64,000 nucleotides of DNA, from assembly GCF_023016265.1 (NCBI RefSeq), contig NZ_CP095412.1, positions 4,092,001 through 4,156,000 of the forward strand, written 5' to 3'. Source of the stretch: Blastococcus sp. PRF04-17 (GTDB taxonomy: Bacteria; Actinomycetota; Actinomycetes; Mycobacteriales; Geodermatophilaceae). The translations under genes were made by a program, and so were the position numbers. The notes under the pieces were generated by a model, which had not been told where the DNA came from, did no database searches, and saw only the letters and a program-made list of their open reading frames with translations. Position 1 is the stretch's first letter; every line of letters begins with the position of its first letter. Below, in pieces: positions 61,730 to 64,000 of the stretch.

Positions 61730-63114
61730 TCGGCGAACACCACGACGTTGTCGACGTAGCTGCCGGTCGCAGCGTCGAAGGCGCCGCCGCACGTGATGAG
61801 CCGGAGCTCCGCGCCGGGCGTCGCCCCGTAGACGGCGGAGGTCGGGAAGGCGGCCTTCGCGTGCCGCTCGACCCGGGTGACCGCGAAACGGTGCGTCGTG
61901 CCGTCCGCGTGCTGCACCACGACCGGGTCGCCCACGGCCAGCTCGTCGAGCCGGGCGAACACCCCAGGCGCGCCCGCCCAGTCCACGTGGCCGGCGACCA
62001 CGGCGGGACCGGGCCGGCCGGGTACCGCGCTGCCGGTGTACCAGCCGGCGACAGCGGCGTCCGCGGGCGGCACGAGAGCTCCGGTATCGCTCAGCCCGAC
62101 CGGCGTCACGGGGCTGTCCGTGCCGAGCGAGGGCAGGCTCAACCGGCTGGGCGGCGCCGACGGGCTCGCGGGCTCCGCGACCGGCGCCGGCACCACGTCG
62201 GCCGGCACCACGTCGGCCGGCACCACGTCGGCCGACGCCGCGTGGGCCGACGCTGCATGCGCAGGCGGCACGATCGCGAGTGCCGCGCCCGCTGCGGCCG
62301 CGGTTCCGACAACCCGTCCGCGACGGGACGACAGGGCGCCGGCCACGGCCAGGGCCAGGAACACCGCGGCGCCGGATGACGTGCGGCCGCCGCCGGCCTC
62401 CACCGCGCCGATCGGCACGCGCTGCGCTCCCGCGGCGTCGACCACCATGCGCACGGTCAGACCGCCGTCCGGGCGGTCGAGCACCAGCAGGCTGACGACG
62501 GTGCCGGCCATCAGCTCGACGGGCACGTCCTCGTCCGGGGGCAGGCGCACTGCCGAGCGCCCGGCCGGGACGGTCACCGGGGTTCCGGCGCCGGGGAAGG
62601 CCAGGCCCTCTGCCAGCGGGGTGCCGTCGGTCAGCCTCACGTCGAGGGTCCCGGCGCCCCCGGCCGCCGCGAGCACCCGGACGCGGGTGCTGCCCGGAGG
62701 TGGGGCGCTGAGGTCGTCGGCCAGCACCTGCACGCCCAGATCGGTGAAGGGCCCGGTGATCGCCACGGTCGACGCGCCGCCCGCCCGCACTGCGACGCGG
62801 GTGCTCAGCACCGGGGGCGTCGTCGGCGCCGCTCCGGCCGCCCGGAGACTCACCGCATAGGTCCCGGCCGGGAGCTCGGTGAACCCCTCCACGTCGCCGT
62901 AGGCGAGCCCGGTGGCGACGTCGGATCCCGGGTCGGTCGTCGTCCCCGCCTCGCCCAGCGGGGTCAGTGCGACGTCCACCGCCGGGCTGTCGGGCGAGAG
63001 GTGGGCGACGCGGAGCAGGCCCTCGTCAGCGGCAGCGGCGGGGGAGACCCCCAGCAGGCCGAGGAGGACGGACGCGGCGGCGGCCAGCAGCCCGACTCGC
63101 GATCCTGGGCTCAG
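61726..63114 (-). CDS. DUF4397 domain fused to a class E/F sortase, probable CTG start
   Basis: 462 aa from CTG 63114. Signal peptide (LSPGSRVGLLAAAASVLLGL and on to SPAAAADEG), DUF4397 beta domain (about 33-200; LRVAHLSPDSPAVDVALTPL), a membrane segment (about 230-260) with SSRRGRVVG, a Pro/Ala/Val repeat linker, then a sortase domain with His in VVAGHVDWAG and Cys in RLITCGGAFD. The third catalytic residue, Arg, is not at its usual place (YVDNVVVFAD). It would anchor or process surface proteins. No ATG, GTG or TTG fits before the signal peptide; CTG overlaps the upstream stop as CTGA with AGGGG upstream. Confidence 0.82.
   Translation of the reverse strand: MSPGSRVGLLAAAASVLLGLLGVSPAAAADEGLLRVAHLSPDSPAVDVALTPLGEAGTTTDPGSDVATGLAYGDVEGFTELPAGTYAVSLRAAGAAPTTPPVLSTRVAVRAGGASTVAITGPFTDLGVQVLADDLSAPPPGSTRVRVLAAAGGAGTLDVRLTDGTPLAEGLAFPGAGTPVTVPAGRSAVRLPPDEDVPVELMAGTVVSLLVLDRPDGGLTVRMVVDAAGAQRVPIGAVEAGGGRTSSGAAVFLALAVAGALSSRRGRVVGTAAAAGAALAIVPPAHAASAHAASADVVPADVVPADVVPAPVAEPASPSAPPSRLSLPSLGTDSPVTPVGLSDTGALVPPADAAVAGWYTGSAVPGRPGPAVVAGHVDWAGAPGVFARLDELAVGDPVVVQHADGTTHRFAVTRVERHAKAAFPTSAVYGATPGAELRLITCGGAFDAATGSYVDNVVVFAD
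62191..62233 (-). repeat. 15-base tandem repeat in the sortase linker
   Basis: Three head-to-tail copies of CACCACGTCGGCCGG (the last truncated), encoding a V-V-P-A-D repeat in the linker between the membrane segment and the sortase domain. Likely to vary by slippage. Confidence 0.85.
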
Positions 63115-64000
63115 GAACGCCCCTGGCCGACCGGCTGGTCGATCGCCTGCGTCGCCGGTCCGGGAGTGCCCGCCGGCGCGCTGGTGCCGGTGGTGGCGCC
63201 GGGCCGCGGAGGCATCGGCAGCTGGCGGGTGGCGGCTCGGCCGCCCGCGTGGGCTGGCGGGCGGCACCGGCCTCGCCGTCGCCACGGGCCGGCTGTGTCT
63301 GGGACGCCGGCTGGGGAGCGGGGGAGGGACGGCGTTCACCCTGCTGGGCCGGAGCCTGACTCTGGGCGGGAGCCTGGCTCTGGGCGGGAGCCTGGTTCTG
63401 GGCGGGAGCCTGGTTCGGTGCCGGCTGATTCTCGGCCGGCGCCGGCTGCGGACGGTCGCTCAGATCGGGCAGCGTGTTGAGCAGCTGGCGGGCCTGGATG
63501 AGGCGGCTGGTGAGCTCGTCGCGCACGTCGCGGATGGCTTCGGCCTTGGCCTCGGCCTCGGCGACGAGCTGTGCGGCGCGCTGCTCGGCGGCGGCGATCC
63601 GCTGCCGGGCGGCCTCGGTGGAGACGCGCTCGCGCTCCTCCTCGACCCGGGCGGCCTCGGCGCGGCGGGAGCGCTGCGCGATGTCGAAGTCCTCCTCGAC
63701 CTTGGCGCGGCGGGCCTGCGACTCGGCGTCGAGCCGGGCCACCCGCTCCTGGGCCTTGCCGACGAGCTCGTCGGCGCGGATCTGTGCCTTCTGGGCGATC
63801 TGCTCGGCGTTCTGGCGGGCCTCGGCGAGCATGCGCTCGACCTCCGCCTGGCCGGCGGCGTGCCGCTCGAGCAGCGCACGCTCCTCGGCGGCGGTCTGCT
63901 CGCGGACGGCCTGGGCGTCGAGCTCGGCGGCCCGGCGGATCTCCGCGGCCTCCTCCTCGGCGAGGGTCAGCATGTGCTGGATCCGCTCGCTGATGTTCTC
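63111..64000 (-). CDS. DivIVA-like coiled-coil protein (5' end outside window), frame interrupted once
   Basis: The visible 296 codons start mid-protein (ENISERIQHMLTLAEEEAAEI). A long Ala/Glu/Arg coiled coil runs to about 63500, ending with ELTSRLIQARQLLNTLPDL, as in DivIVA/Wag31-type or Streptomyces FilP-like polar growth proteins. A Gln/Ala/Pro-repeat tail follows. The frame then breaks near 63239-63246 (GGGCGGCC): continuing one frame over gives ATRQLPMPPRPGATTGTSAP and the stop at 63111, just at the sortase start, whereas the unshifted frame gives Arg-rich nonsense into the sortase gene. One missing base explains it. It probably organises cell-wall growth at poles or septa. Confidence 0.82.
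63343..63414 (-). repeat. 18-base tandem repeat encoding Gln-Ala-Pro-Ala-Gln units
   Basis: Four consecutive 18-base units (63343-63360 diverged, then 63361-63378, 63379-63396 and 63397-63414 nearly identical) in the tail of the DivIVA-like gene. They give A-P-A-Q-(S/N)-Q units. Not a CRISPR array: there are no spacers and the frame is coding. Confidence 0.9.

Noticed and set aside
63343-63414. Regular direct repeats that could suggest a CRISPR array
   Set aside because: Units are adjacent without spacers and encode a Gln-Ala-Pro tail in frame; no cas genes are present.

Overview
This is a 64 kb stretch of very GC-rich chromosomal DNA from an actinobacterium. The block argS-lysA-hom-thrC-thrB-rho-rpmE-prfA-prmC-sua5-wecA-atp operon-DUF2550-cobalamin adenosyltransferase-murA follows the gene order known from Mycobacterium tuberculosis Rv1292-Rv1315. 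Kgd, Ni-type superoxide dismutase, NucS and GTG-rich starts fit the same phylum. The extra gene families (DUF305/DUF3105, DUF5995, DUF4397 with sortase, MeaA) suggest the Geodermatophilaceae, but that family-level placement is inference. I see no IS element, prophage, integrase, CRISPR array or rRNA. No gap between genes exceeds about 250 bases.

Layout. 1-2300 (minus strand): phosphatidylethanolamine synthesis (pssA, psd) and a frameshifted SpoIIE-type phosphatase. 2366-4920: Ni-SOD and its maturation protease, transcribed divergently, then a flavin monooxygenase with a palindromic operator candidate. 5045-11254: malic enzyme, a transporter remnant, a YdjM-like membrane protein, DUF6104 and kgd. 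11387-14888: an ABC-2 exporter pair, then a universal stress protein next to a pH-sensor-type adenylyl cyclase. 14976-24466: ABC-F ATPase, methyltransferase, a GNAT/PhaC-like/phasin-like/acyl-CoA ligase operon, SDR, alpha/beta hydrolase, tRNA-Arg(CCG), and the DUF305/DUF3105 pair. 25373-31851: one translationally coupled operon, argS-lysA-hom-thrC-thrB, joined by four-base overlaps. 31852-37196: rho with a long regulated-looking leader, rpmE, prfA, prmC and sua5. 37225-47606: wecA and the complete F1Fo ATP synthase, with atpC cut off from atpD by a strong hairpin and a small gene. 47615-52854: cobalamin adenosyltransferase, murA (fosfomycin-insensitive type), a MeaA-type mutase and a crotonase. 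53042-64000: dicarboxylate symporter, lipoprotein, NucS, a three-gene operon (M43 protease, small predicted beta-barrel protein, M28 peptidase), DUF5995, a tandem 3-hydroxyacyl-CoA dehydrogenase, a small zinc-finger-like protein, a DUF4397-sortase fusion and a DivIVA-like coiled-coil protein cut by the window end.

How the genes work together. Aspartate-family amino acid synthesis is followed by transcription and translation termination factors and then energy generation, the conserved actinobacterial core. A second theme is acyl-CoA and polyester metabolism: PhaC-like synthase, phasin-like protein, FadD, SDR, fused 3-hydroxybutyryl-CoA dehydrogenase, MeaA, crotonase, and the adenosyltransferase that would make MeaA's cofactor.

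Two sequence-level points matter for any reader. First, five genes carry single-base frame breaks. Three sit at a GGCGGC site where one extra C (giving GGCCGGC) restores the reading frame, which suggests a systematic sequencing error rather than five pseudogenes. Second, many starts lie 6-9 bases after a TANNNT hexamer with no ribosome binding site, so leaderless transcription seems common and helps to choose starts. No single wholly new system is evident. The best candidates for something undescribed are the M43/beta-barrel/M28 operon, a recurring hairpin element placed directly after stop codons, and the DUF4397-sortase fusion.
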